This document shows, in pieces, positions 1-6,735 of a DNA stretch of 15,846 nucleotides. Within the stretch, counting starts at the first letter, position 1. The number at the start of each line of letters is the position of its first letter. A program made the position numbers and the translations under genes. Origin of the DNA: Aphodosoma sp045614825 (GTDB lineage Bacteria > Bacteroidota > Bacteroidia > Bacteroidales > Paludibacteraceae); contig JAZLDO010000020.1 of assembly GCA_045614825.1 (NCBI GenBank), forward strand, positions 1 to 15,846, written 5' to 3'. Under the pieces are notes generated by a model. It had not been told where the DNA came from. It saw nothing but the letters and a program-made list of their open reading frames with translations, and did not search any database.

Positions 1-40
1 AATCAAAAATATAATTGTATTACTTAAAAATTTTACAAAA

Positions 41-313
41 ATGACTAAAGCAGACATTGTAAATGAGATTTCAAAAAACACAGGTATTGCAAAAGATGAT
101 GTGTTGAAAACAGTTGAGGCTTTCATGGATTGTGTAAAAGACTCATTGGCAAAAAATGAAAATGTTTATTTGAGAGGCTTCGGTAGCTTCATCGTTAAAG
201 AACGTGCAGAAAAAACAGCTCGTAACATTTCTAAAAACGTTACTATCAAAATCCCTGCACACAATATTCCTGCATTCAAACCTTCAAAAGAATTTACTGC
301 TAAAGTAAAATAA
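41..313 (+). CDS. hup: HU-family nucleoid DNA-binding protein
   Basis: This is a 90-residue histone-like HU/IHF-fold protein, the usual length of the family. It binds and bends DNA as a dimer in the nucleoid. The N-terminal helical dimerisation part covers about residues 1-40, followed by the GFGSF turn at 46-50 and the DNA-binding beta-arm at about 53-78, with the signature IPAHNIPAFKP at 71-81. The arm reads ARNISKN where E. coli HU has RNP, so the DNA-intercalating proline 63 is isoleucine here; as I recall this is normal for Bacteroides HU and not a defect. ATG at 41 has an A-rich upstream stretch, no Shine-Dalgarno and nothing in frame before it. It lies 65 bp upstream of a tiny basic gene with no terminator between, so they probably share a transcript. 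The promoter would be left of the window. Family is near certain; HU versus IHF-like naming is open. Confidence 0.95.
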   Translation: MTKADIVNEISKNTGIAKDDVLKTVEAFMDCVKDSLAKNENVYLRGFGSFIVKERAEKTARNISKNVTIKIPAHNIPAFKPSKEFTAKVK

Positions 314-378
314 TCAACTTTTGAATATTCATCTTAATTAGGAATTTTTTTATTAACAATTTTAAAAACATATAAGCT

Positions 379-471
379 ATGCCAAGCGGAAAAAAACGTA
401 AAAGACATAAAATGTCTACGCACAAACGTAAAAAAAGACTAAGAAAAGACCGTCATAAAAAGAAAAAATAA
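379..471 (+). CDS. 30-aa very basic protein, AURKAIP1/COX24 (mS38)-like
   Basis: A 30-residue ORF starts MPSGKKRKRHKMSTHKRKK and ends RHKKKK; about two thirds of it is Lys, Arg or His. The core KMSTHKRKKRLRK resembles the C-terminal motif of the COX24/AURKAIP1 family, whose mitochondrial members (mS38) are small-subunit ribosomal proteins. Bacteroidetes genomes carry a protein of this kind between HU and RNase G, and the order is the same here. Binding to rRNA is an inference from composition and family. The start at 379 is the only ATG that leaves the conserved MPSGKKRKRHK beginning; an internal ATG at residue 12 would remove it. The gene is followed 29 nt later by a strong terminator, which closes the HU unit. 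Its short length means routine gene callers may miss it. Confidence 0.8.
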   Translation: MPSGKKRKRHKMSTHKRKKRLRKDRHKKKK

Positions 472-500
472 TCTTTACGGTTAGTCTTATGAATTATAAA

Positions 501-557
501 AACAAATTTAGAGAAACTTGGCACTTCAATGCCGGTGCTTTAAATTTGTTTTTTTTT
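501..557 (+). terminator. Rho-independent terminator with large loop
   Basis: A perfect 10-bp stem (AACAAATTTA at 501-510 with TAAATTTGTT at 541-550) runs into nine Ts (549-557). The 30-nt loop contains its own small hairpin (GGCA at 520-523 with TGCC at 530-533). It ends the HU/small-protein transcript, so rng needs its own promoter or read-through. No clean TAnnTTTG box lies between it and rng; TATCTTG at 578-584 is only a one-base-short approximation. Confidence 0.8.
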
Positions 558-608
558 ATAAATTAACGAAGCGAATATATCTTGCTACTCGTTACTAAAA
601 ATCTAATA

Positions 609-2177
609 ATGCAAAAAGAATTAGTAATAAATGCGCAGAATGATCAAATATCTATAGCTCTTCTTGAAGACAAAAATTTGGTCGAACTCAATAAAGATAC
701 ACTCCAACATTCGTTTGTTGTGGGCAATATCTATCTTGGTAGGGTGAAAAAACTCATGCCAGGACTTAACGCTGCATTTATCGATATAGGTTCTGAAAAA
801 GAGGCTTTTATCCACTATCATGATCTTGGACAACAATTTCTTACCTTTAACAATTATGTCCGTCAAATACTTGACGACCGAAAACATGAACCAAAAATAA
901 AGCGTATGCCTGATTTGCCTAAAGATGGGCAAATAAAAGATGTTCTTCAACAAGGGCAATTTATAATGGTTCAGATTGTTAAAGAGCCTATTAACACTAA
1001 GGGTCCACGTCTTACTGGTGAAATTAGTATTGCTGGACGTAATATGGTTTTATTGCCATTGGGCGACAAAGTCTCTGTATCTCAAAAAATTAAATCTAAC
1101 GAAGAGCGTGTGCGTCTTCGTAAATTGGTGCAAAGTATTAAATCTCCATCTTTTGGTGTGATAATTCGTACTGTTGCAGAAGAAAAGCGTGTGGCTGAAC
1201 TCGATAACGAGTTAAAAATGATGGAGAAACGTTGGGTTAAAGTTGTAAACGAATTGCGTCGTGCCAAAGGTGTTTCTTTATTGATGGAGGAGAGTAGTCG
1301 TACTGTGTCTATTTTGCGTGACCTATTTACTCCTGAGTTTGAGGCTATTCATGTTAATTCGCTTTCGGTTTATGATGAGGTGGTGTCGTATGTCGAAATG
1401 ATTGCTCCTGAGCTTAAAAATATAGTAAAACTCTATGATGGCGAATTGCCTATATTTGATAATTTTGCCATAACTAAACAGATAAAATCTCTATTTGGGC
1501 GAACAGTTTCGTTTAAGCGTGGTGCCTATCTCATTATGGATAAGGCTGAGGCTATGCACGTGATCGACGTCAATAGTGGTACGCGCACTAAGGCTTCTCA
1601 GACGCAAGAAGAGAATGCTTTAGAGGTCAATATGGCAGCAGCTACTGAGATTGCTCGTCAATTGCGTTTGCGTGATATGGGTGGTATTATTGTTATTGAC
1701 TTCATTGACATGAATGAGGGAGTTAATCGCAATCAATTATTCGAACACATGCAGCAACTGATGAGTGCCGATCGTGCTCGTCATAATATATTGCCACTCA
1801 GCAAGTTCGGACTTATGCAAATCACACGTCAGCGTGTGCGTCCAGCTCTCGAAGTAGATACAACAGAGACATGTCCTACATGTTTTGGTACAGGTAAAGC
1901 TAAGCCATCTATCCTTTTTACTGACCAGTTAGAAGAAAAATTTGAACTCGTAAAAGAGGTATATAATACATCGCGTTTCACTATACATTTGCATCCATAC
2001 GTAGCTGCGTATATTAAGAGTGGATTCCCTTCTCAACTTTTGCGATGGAAGATGAAATATGGCTTTGGTTTAAGAATTTTGCCAGTTCAAGATTTAGGTT
2101 TCCTTCAGTACCGTTTTGTCGATAAAAATGGCGATGAACTCGATTTGAATAGTACACAAGCAATGCTTGAAGAATAA
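609..2177 (+). CDS. rng: Ribonuclease G (RNase E/G family)
   Basis: A 522-residue endoribonuclease of the RNase E/G family, which cleaves single-stranded AU-rich RNA in rRNA maturation and mRNA decay. The N-terminal S1 region (about 38-125) carries the GRVKKLMPGLNAAFID pattern and an insert at about 77-112 as in Bacteroidetes homologues. The two catalytic metal-binding aspartates are visible as D320 in VIDVNSG and D364 in VIDFID. The Zn-link cysteines are in CPTC (422-425). There is no long C-terminal degradosome scaffold, so RNase G is preferred to RNase E. The start is placed at ATG 609 (MQKELVINAQ), which matches the family's beginning; an in-frame TTG at 582 would add nine unrelated residues. 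It sits downstream of a terminator and is followed immediately by another, so it appears monocistronic. Confidence 0.95.
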   Translation: MQKELVINAQNDQISIALLEDKNLVELNKDTLQHSFVVGNIYLGRVKKLMPGLNAAFIDIGSEKEAFIHYHDLGQQFLTFNNYVRQILDDRKHEPKIKRMPDLPKDGQIKDVLQQGQFIMVQIVKEPINTKGPRLTGEISIAGRNMVLLPLGDKVSVSQKIKSNEERVRLRKLVQSIKSPSFGVIIRTVAEEKRVAELDNELKMMEKRWVKVVNELRRAKGVSLLMEESSRTVSILRDLFTPEFEAIHVNSLSVYDEVVSYVEMIAPELKNIVKLYDGELPIFDNFAITKQIKSLFGRTVSFKRGAYLIMDKAEAMHVIDVNSGTRTKASQTQEENALEVNMAAATEIARQLRLRDMGGIIVIDFIDMNEGVNRNQLFEHMQQLMSADRARHNILPLSKFGLMQITRQRVRPALEVDTTETCPTCFGTGKAKPSILFTDQLEEKFELVKEVYNTSRFTIHLHPYVAAYIKSGFPSQLLRWKMKYGFGLRILPVQDLGFLQYRFVDKNGDELDLNSTQAMLEE

Positions 2178-2216
2178 GGCTGAGTCAAAATATAAATTTT
2201 GGCTCAGCCTCTTTTT
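2178..2216 (+). terminator. Rho-independent terminator of rng
   Basis: The stem GGCTGAG...CTCAGCC (2178-2184 with 2203-2209) continues as AAAAT/ATTTT around an ATAA loop after one mismatch region, then CTTTTT at 2211-2216. It begins at the base after the rng stop codon. Confidence 0.88.
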
Positions 2217-2220
2217 AGAT

Positions 2221-2440
2221 GCGTTAGAATTCTTGCGATAAGCGAAAACAAAAGAAGTTTTACTTGTTTTGATGAGCGCATCAAGAATCTAAAGAACGTC
2301 TAAAGTGCAAGGCGTTGAAATTTAAGCCGTAAGGAGTGTACTGAAGTGCATGACTGAGGCCTAATATTGAAGTCCGTCTTTAAACGAAAGCAGAGTCAAG
2401 TTCACTATGCTGATGTTGACGGACTCGATAAAATCAAAAC
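2221..2440. repeat. Chain of inverted repeats, possible structured RNA or dispersed element
   Basis: This gene-free block holds three successive fold-back units. First, 2224-2292: TTAGA and TTCTTG pair with CAAGAA and TCTAA (one bulged base), then AAAACAA (2245-2251) pairs with TTGTTTT (2264-2270). Second, 2315-2371: TTGAAATTTAAGCC pairs in 10 of 14 positions with the arm at 2358-2371, enclosing a TGTAC-TGAA-GTGCA hairpin (2337-2350). Third, AGTCCGTC (2371-2378) pairs perfectly with GACGGACT (2418-2425). No ORF here has a protein-like composition. It may be an RNA, a degenerate miniature mobile element or a decayed dispersed repeat; I cannot decide from one copy. The rest of the 2217-2733 gap holds the short palindromes listed separately. 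Confidence 0.5.
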
Positions 2441-2522
2441 AGCGCAGCAATTTGGGCGTTATGACACATCGTCGTGTATATTATTAAAAAATATACCAAA
2501 CAGTAAAGTTTTTTTGCGAGGC

Positions 2523-2547
2523 GAATACACACTCTCAGTGTGTATTC
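2523..2547. repeat. GAATACACACT palindrome (copy 1)
   Basis: A perfect 11-bp inverted repeat, GAATACACACT-CTC-AGTGTGTATTC. The same core, ACACACTCTCA followed by TGTGT, recurs between other genes at 2611-2627, 9848-9868 and 9941-9961. Confidence 0.7.
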
Positions 2548-2610
2548 ATTTGCCCAACCCTCAAGCAAGGTGCAAGCAACCTGTGCCGTAGAAAACGGTC
2601 AAAAACCGAC

Positions 2611-2627
2611 ACACACTCACAGTGTGT
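2611..2627. repeat. ACACACT palindrome (copy 2)
   Basis: ACACACT-CAC-AGTGTGT, a perfect 7-bp inverted repeat 63 bp beyond copy 1 and sharing its core and trinucleotide-loop layout. A CGGT-CAAAA-ACCG mini-hairpin (2596-2608) lies immediately to its left. Confidence 0.65.
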
Positions 2628-2682
2628 ATTTAGAAACAATTTCGCAACTTCGCAATTTGCAGTTTTTTTATCCCCTATAAAA

Positions 2683-2722
2683 AACACAGACACCCCAATC
2701 GGAGTGTCTGTGTTAGTTTTTT
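2683..2722. terminator. Bidirectional terminator between rng region and lipoprotein gene
   Basis: The 11-bp stem AACACAGACAC (2683-2693) with GTGTCTGTGTT (2704-2714) is followed on the + strand by AGTTTTTT and on the - strand by TTTTTTATA. On the - strand it follows the stop codon of the lipoprotein gene at 2734, which is its most likely role. Confidence 0.85.
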
Positions 2723-2733
2723 CAAAAGAATTA

Positions 2734-3597
2734 TTATTCTATTCTTTTGAATGTGATTTTGGTATCGGAATATCTATCACTGAGAACTATTTTTCCTTTT
2801 TCTAAAGATGAATAAAAATAGTGAGAACCGCCAAAATGATAATAACCCATCAATTCATTATTTTTATTATATCTTGGAAATCTGAAAAGCATCTGATGTA
2901 ACCCATTTGCAAATTCAGCAACTGCCCAATCTGCAATTATACCTTTCTCTTTATTGCTCATAATAACTCGGTAAGGTGGCATTGAATAAAGCGACATTCT
3001 TCTATTATTAACGATACTACCATCATAAAACAAAATAGCAGTGTTTGGAACAAATTCAAAAACAGCATTTTCAAGTGTATCCATTACGTGTTTTGCAAAA
3101 ACAGTATTACTACTATCAAGATTTTCAGTAGCAACCCATTCCCATTTACCTAAAAATTCTTTTGCATCAATCAAACCACCCCTATCTATTGCTTCATCTG
3201 CAATAAAATATTCTACTACAGGGTCTAAATCTGGGCGTTTAGTGAATTCGAAAAACGAATCTTTGCCCGAAACCTTATTGTGTGTTGTTAATATAAGTTT
3301 TTTCTCCTCGGTTAGTTCATATCTATACGTTATATATCCGAGGTCAGAGTCTTCGGTATATCCCCAATATCCATGACGGATAGCAATAGAATCTTCCGAG
3401 ATGAATGTTGCATTTTTTTCGTTAATTAAAAATAGTAAATCTTCTTGTTTGGCATCAGGATTAGATGTGTCAAGAAAACCATTATTTTCACACACCCATG
3501 TACCATACACATTTTCTTTTGCAATACCTTTAGGTTGTTGTTCGCATGCAGTAAAGATAGCAACAATAAGTGCTAGAAATAAGATTGTCTTTTTCAT
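2734..3597 (-). CDS. Two-domain lipocalin-like lipoprotein of unknown function
   Basis: A 287-residue predicted lipoprotein. Residues 1-17 form a signal peptide with the lipobox IFTAC, and C18 is the acylated residue. The mature part appears to be two similar domains: each begins with a short Gly-x-Trp motif (GTW at 32-34, GKW at 150-152) followed by beta-rich sequence, and the second ends in ITFKRIE. This pattern is typical of small lipocalin-like lipoproteins in Bacteroidetes, but no ligand or enzyme activity can be read from it. The start is supported by the signal peptide and by a good promoter 48-79 bp upstream. It is transcribed away from a membrane-bound regulator gene with which it shares a 267-bp control region, so regulation by that neighbour is plausible but unproven. 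An outer-membrane or periplasmic location is inferred. Confidence 0.8.
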   Translation of the reverse strand: MKKTILFLALIVAIFTACEQQPKGIAKENVYGTWVCENNGFLDTSNPDAKQEDLLFLINEKNATFISEDSIAIRHGYWGYTEDSDLGYITYRYELTEEKKLILTTHNKVSGKDSFFEFTKRPDLDPVVEYFIADEAIDRGGLIDAKEFLGKWEWVATENLDSSNTVFAKHVMDTLENAVFEFVPNTAILFYDGSIVNNRRMSLYSMPPYRVIMSNKEKGIIADWAVAEFANGLHQMLFRFPRYNKNNELMGYYHFGGSHYFYSSLEKGKIVLSDRYSDTKITFKRIE

Positions 3598-3644
3598 AGT
3601 TTTAATTGATTAAGGGGTTTGACAAATAGTTTGAAATTCTGTAG

Positions 3645-3676
3645 CAAAATTAGAGTCTTTGTTTGGAATAACCAAA
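3645..3676 (-). promoter_or_regulatory. Bacteroidetes-type promoter of the lipoprotein gene
   Basis: Read on the - strand: TTTG (3676-3673), exactly 20 nt, then TAATTTTG (3652-3645), matching TTTG-N19-21-TAnnTTTG. Predicted start of transcription is near 3638, giving a leader of about 40 nt. Confidence 0.8.
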
Positions 3677-3692
3677 TTTGTGATATCACAAA
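3677..3692. promoter_or_regulatory. Perfect 16-bp palindrome, candidate operator
   Basis: TTTGTGATATCACAAA is fully self-complementary and directly abuts the -33 box of the lipoprotein promoter. Its right half plus one base (ATATCACAAAA, 3683-3693) recurs at 3772-3782, nearer the + strand gene. The place and symmetry suit a dimeric regulator; identity of the regulator is unknown. The TGTGA...TCACA halves are only 2 bp apart, unlike the 6 bp of E. coli CRP sites. Confidence 0.5.
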
Positions 3693-3827
3693 ACGCTATT
3701 TTTTAAGCTTTGTTTATCGAGTGTATTTTATTGTAAATCAATACATTAAATAGGGGAGGGGTAAATCTTGAATATCACAAAAATTTTTTAGGGTGTTAAA
3801 AAGTACGATTTTTAGTGAAAATTTTAG

Positions 3828-3835
3828 TAATTTTG
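3828..3835 (+). promoter_or_regulatory. Probable -7 box of the TPR/HTH regulator gene
   Basis: TAATTTTG matches TAnnTTTG and lies 29 bp before the ATG at 3865. No TTTG lies at the expected -33 position, so this would be a weak or activator-dependent promoter. Its position argues against a GTG start at 3793, which would lie upstream of the transcript. Confidence 0.5.
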
Positions 3836-3864
3836 TAGTAGAAAATCGAAAAAATATTACAACT

Positions 3865-5253
3865 ATGAAAAGAGTAGTTTTTGGAGTGATAGCCATAATG
3901 ATATTGGTTATCGGTGCATCGTGTGATAGGAAAGAGGTGTTAGATCCAGAAGAGGATTATATATTGATTCGAGCCTTTGAGTCGGCACGGCATCAGAGCA
4001 TCAAAGGAATAGATATTGAGGCATTGGAGAATTGTGCTACTCTATATGAAAAAGATAGAGTGTTGGGGAAGGTGTGTCTATGTGATGCTTTGATAGGTTG
4101 TAAATTATATTTTGATGGCGATTATGATAAATCGCTAATACACTTGAAGAGAGCTGAAGCAAATCTGCAATATTGTGATTCTATGGCATCGTTTGTATAT
4201 ACATACATTGCAAAAAATACGATGACTACAGATACTATTCTTGCATTGAATTATGCACGCAAATCATTAGAAAAGAATTTAGAGTATAATAATTTGCGGC
4301 GACTACCTTATTCATATATGAACTTAAGCTTATTGGAAAAAGGCGATTCGGCTCGATATTACTTGGAAAAGAGTCTTGAATATTTTGATGATTGGGGAGA
4401 TGAGGTCGCAAGATGCAAGTATGCTTGGTGGCATATAGATGAATTGCATCCCGACACACTGATATCATACGCTAAGCCATGTTATGATAGTGTTGGTTAT
4501 GCAGGAAATGCACGTATATTGGCAGAGGCATATTTGAGAAAAGGGGAGCCTGATAGTGCATTGATATACATAGAATTGGTTGGAAAACATAAGTTTTTTC
4601 AAACAGATTATTGTTTTTATAATTCTCGCAGGTTGTCGCAATTGGGAAGGTTTGAAGAGGCTAATAAAAGTTGGGAGGAAACATATTATAAACAAAGAGA
4701 GGAGGCTTTGTTTATGTTTAGTCAGCGACTTAGTGCAATAAATGCAGAATATGATTTGCTGAATGAGGAGTTGGTGAACGAGAAAGAGAAGTTGACGATG
4801 ATGAGGGTGTATGTTCTGACGTTGTCGATATTGGTGGTGGTATTGCTGATTGCAATTGTTGTGATATTTCGCTATAAGAAGAATATTGGTGCGTTGGAAG
4901 TAGATATAGAGAGGAGTAAAGAACGATTTAATATGCTGTTTGAGCGATATAAGGAGGGGTATGAAGTGGATAAGGATACTATTTTTGCTGATGCAAGAAT
5001 GAATTTGCAGACAATGAATGATGATTATCCTAAATTGACAAAGACGGATTTGGCTATTGTGTGGTTGATATTTATGAATTGTAATAGAGATATGGTGTGT
5101 AAGATGTTGAATATTTCGTCGAGATATTACTATAATAGGCGGTCGATTATTCAACGTGAATTGAAAATGCAAATAGATGACTCGAGAGAGTCGCAAAAGC
5201 GAATAGAGCAGTTGGTGAAGAAATATATTGTAAAGAGGAAAAAAAGGAGGTGA
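3865..5253 (+). CDS. Membrane-anchored TPR/helix-turn-helix regulator
   Basis: A 462-residue predicted one-component regulator. Residues 1-20 form a lipoprotein-type signal (VIGASC, C20). Residues of about 60-290 are helical with TPR-like pairs such as YDKSLIHLKRAE and PDSALIYIE. A coiled coil (about 290-312) leads to one clear transmembrane helix at about 315-335, then a second coiled stretch. The C-terminus from L391 (LTKTDLAIVWLIF...MLNISSRYYYNRRSII) has the spacing of a LuxR/GerE-like helix-turn-helix. The layout puts the TPR sensor outside and the DNA-binding domain inside the cytoplasm; this architecture is common in Bacteroidetes, but its signals are mostly unknown. Start ATG 3865 is preferred because it begins the signal peptide; GTG 3793 would add 24 residues before it. 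It is divergent from the lipoprotein gene and has its own terminator. DNA targets are not known. Confidence 0.82.
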   Translation: MKRVVFGVIAIMILVIGASCDRKEVLDPEEDYILIRAFESARHQSIKGIDIEALENCATLYEKDRVLGKVCLCDALIGCKLYFDGDYDKSLIHLKRAEANLQYCDSMASFVYTYIAKNTMTTDTILALNYARKSLEKNLEYNNLRRLPYSYMNLSLLEKGDSARYYLEKSLEYFDDWGDEVARCKYAWWHIDELHPDTLISYAKPCYDSVGYAGNARILAEAYLRKGEPDSALIYIELVGKHKFFQTDYCFYNSRRLSQLGRFEEANKSWEETYYKQREEALFMFSQRLSAINAEYDLLNEELVNEKEKLTMMRVYVLTLSILVVVLLIAIVVIFRYKKNIGALEVDIERSKERFNMLFERYKEGYEVDKDTIFADARMNLQTMNDDYPKLTKTDLAIVWLIFMNCNRDMVCKMLNISSRYYYNRRSIIQRELKMQIDDSRESQKRIEQLVKKYIVKRKKRR

Positions 5254-5255
5254 AA

Positions 5256-5278
5256 TTAGGAATGAGGAGTGAGGAATG
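5256..5278. repeat. Degenerate heptamer array, TTAGGAA family
   Basis: Units in strict 7-nt phase: TTAGGAA, TGAGGAG, TGAGGAA, TGA. It starts two bases after the stop codon at 5251-5253 and runs to the terminator. It is the reverse complement of the family found at 8731-8758. Confidence 0.7.
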
Positions 5279-5279
5279 A

Positions 5280-5314
5280 AAAAAGTCTCAGATTGTTGAG
5301 GTCTGAGACTTTTT
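5280..5314. terminator. Bidirectional terminator between convergent genes
   Basis: A perfect 13-bp stem, AAAAAGTCTCAGA (5280-5292) with TCTGAGACTTTTT (5302-5314), around a 9-nt loop. The A/T ends give a U-tract on either strand. It separates the convergent genes ending at 5253 (+) and 5341 (-). Confidence 0.92.
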
Positions 5315-5340
5315 GTATGTTAAGAATTAAAAATTATGAA

Positions 5341-6627
5341 TTATCTAAACAGGTTGATGTCGCCAGATAATTTATATTTCATTTGTTCTCCAGCTTTTTT
5401 GTGGGTTGCTGGGAATTTGTCGGTTCCGTAGGCTACGATGACGTAATAGTATGTGCCTTCGGCAGCTGGACGACTGCCTATCATGCCATCCCAACCTTTG
5501 CCTGGGTCGTTTGATTTGAATACTGTGCGCCCCCAACGATTTTGAACAATACATTGGTAGCGTTCGATAGATTTATACGCCACACGCCATTCGTCGTTGA
5601 TACCATCGCCGTTTGGTGTGAATGCGTTAGGAGCTTCGATGTAAGATTCTATGACTCTTACGTTGAGCGAGTCGGTATATTCGCATGTATTGCTAGTTGC
5701 GATGAGTTTTACTTTGTATTCGCCTGTTTTTTCAAATGTATAGCGAAGGTTTTCGTCGTTGTAGCGTTGGTAGGCATTGGGTGTTTCTACGTTGCTTACA
5801 AACCATTCGTAATAGATAATATCAAGTGGATTGGCTCGCGATTCAAATTCAACTACTAGAGGACCAGAACCTTCGATTTCGCTATCAGATGAGCGGTCTT
5901 TTTCGTTTTGATATTCGCGTTCGACTACAGTGCCTCGAGGGTAGGCTTTTACGGCTATTGCTGTATAGTCAGTCATTATTGTATCAGAGGCGATGTTGAG
6001 TTGTTCTGCCCATTTGTCGCCATATAGTTTGAACGTAGTAGATTTGTATGGGGCGGGGATAGATAGTTGATAGTTGATAGTTGATAGTTGAGTAGTTGTG
6101 GTGTCAACTGTTATATCGACCCATGCTGAGTCTTGCCATGTGGCATTGTCGTAACTTAGAGTGTATTCGCGTGTAAGAGTTTGTGTGGTATTGGTGCGGT
6201 CGAGGTATTTAATTTCGGGTATAACGGCATCAATATTTATGGTAATTTGTTGACATTTGTTTTCTTCACTTTCAATAATTTCAAGTGAATTGAGTTGAGA
6301 TAAATACTGCGTATAGTCTAATGTATATACAAAATATTGTGTTGAGTCGTTGACATAAATAGAGTAGAGTATATCCGACTCTGGGATTATTTCTTTTTGT
6401 GTAGAGTTATATTCGCTACCGCCTATTGTATATCGCCATTCGATAGACTCCATTCCTGTATATTTGATAGTTGTACTATTATCTATTCCGTTTAGTAGAA
6501 TGAGTGCGTCAAGATTGTACTGTTTGTCAGTGAGCTTAATGTAACCTTGTTGATTGTTTACGTTAAATTGCGCATATAAAGACAATGCACACGTTACACT
6601 GAGTAGTAGGGTTATTATTTTTTTCAT
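5341..6627 (-). CDS. Secreted protein with PKD-like and CHU_C (T9SS sorting) domains
   Basis: A 428-residue exported protein. Residues 1-20 are a signal peptide ending ALSLYAQ, a common Bacteroidetes cleavage context. Residues 21-250 are beta-rich, rich in Thr, Ser, Asn and Tyr, and not recognised. Residues about 255-328 look like a PKD-type fold (YEWFVSN..., TGEYKVKLIATS). Residues 333-428 are the gliding-motility-associated C-terminal domain: PNAFTPNGDGINDEW, NRWGRTVF, GWDG, and a final SGDINLFR. That domain directs export by the type IX system (type B), so the protein probably ends on the cell surface or outside; this implies a T9SS elsewhere in the genome. Function of the body is unknown. 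Residues 179-188 are encoded by four tandem TAGTTGA heptamers. No consensus promoter is visible in the 55 bp between its ATG and the upstream terminator. Confidence 0.85.
   Translation of the reverse strand: MKKIITLLLSVTCALSLYAQFNVNNQQGYIKLTDKQYNLDALILLNGIDNSTTIKYTGMESIEWRYTIGGSEYNSTQKEIIPESDILYSIYVNDSTQYFVYTLDYTQYLSQLNSLEIIESEENKCQQITINIDAVIPEIKYLDRTNTTQTLTREYTLSYDNATWQDSAWVDITVDTTTTQLSTINYQLSIPAPYKSTTFKLYGDKWAEQLNIASDTIMTDYTAIAVKAYPRGTVVEREYQNEKDRSSDSEIEGSGPLVVEFESRANPLDIIYYEWFVSNVETPNAYQRYNDENLRYTFEKTGEYKVKLIATSNTCEYTDSLNVRVIESYIEAPNAFTPNGDGINDEWRVAYKSIERYQCIVQNRWGRTVFKSNDPGKGWDGMIGSRPAAEGTYYYVIVAYGTDKFPATHKKAGEQMKYKLSGDINLFR
6064..6091. repeat. Perfect tandem heptamer (TAGTTGA x4) inside a coding region
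   Basis: Four identical TAGTTGA units lie in the CHU_C-domain gene, followed after one base by a fifth partial unit. On the coding strand they read through all three codon phases as QLSTINYQL. One unit more or less would shift the frame; three units change 7 residues in frame. Confidence 0.9.
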
Positions 6628-6670
6628 TTTGTTGTATTTTGTTATATTCAGGATAGAAATAGCTATACCA

Positions 6671-6720
6671 TCTTTATAAAAATAAAGCCTCTAAAAACTA
6701 TAACGGATTCAGAGGCTTTA
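6671..6720 (-). terminator. Terminator of the SulP transporter gene
   Basis: A perfect 10-bp stem, TAAAGCCTCT (6683-6692) with AGAGGCTTTA (6711-6720), is followed on the - strand by TTTTTATAAAG. It lies 16 bp past the transporter's stop and isolates it from the CHU_C gene on the same strand. Confidence 0.8.
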
Positions 6721-6735
6721 TATTGTTTTATTTTA

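Noticed and set aside
582..608. TTG start that would lengthen RNase G by nine residues
   Set aside because: The family begins like MQKELVI at the ATG 609; the added residues are not family-like and the codon is a rare start.
2367..2591. 74-codon open frame in the gap after rng
   Set aside because: It runs through the AGTCCGTC stem and the GAATACACACT palindrome, its product resembles no protein family, and it has no promoter of its own.
3677..3692. Palindrome as a classical CRP site
   Set aside because: The TGTGA and TCACA halves are separated by 2 bp and not 6; only a generic dimer operator is supported.
3793..3864. GTG start giving the TPR/HTH protein 24 more residues
   Set aside because: The lipoprotein signal begins at ATG 3865, and the likely -7 box at 3828-3835 lies inside the proposed extension.
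4465..5196. Long antisense open frame (243 codons) opposite the TPR/HTH gene
   Set aside because: Its Ile/His/Gln/Tyr-rich product is what the complement of an AT-rich helical gene gives; the + strand frame has a signal peptide, TPRs, membrane helix and HTH.
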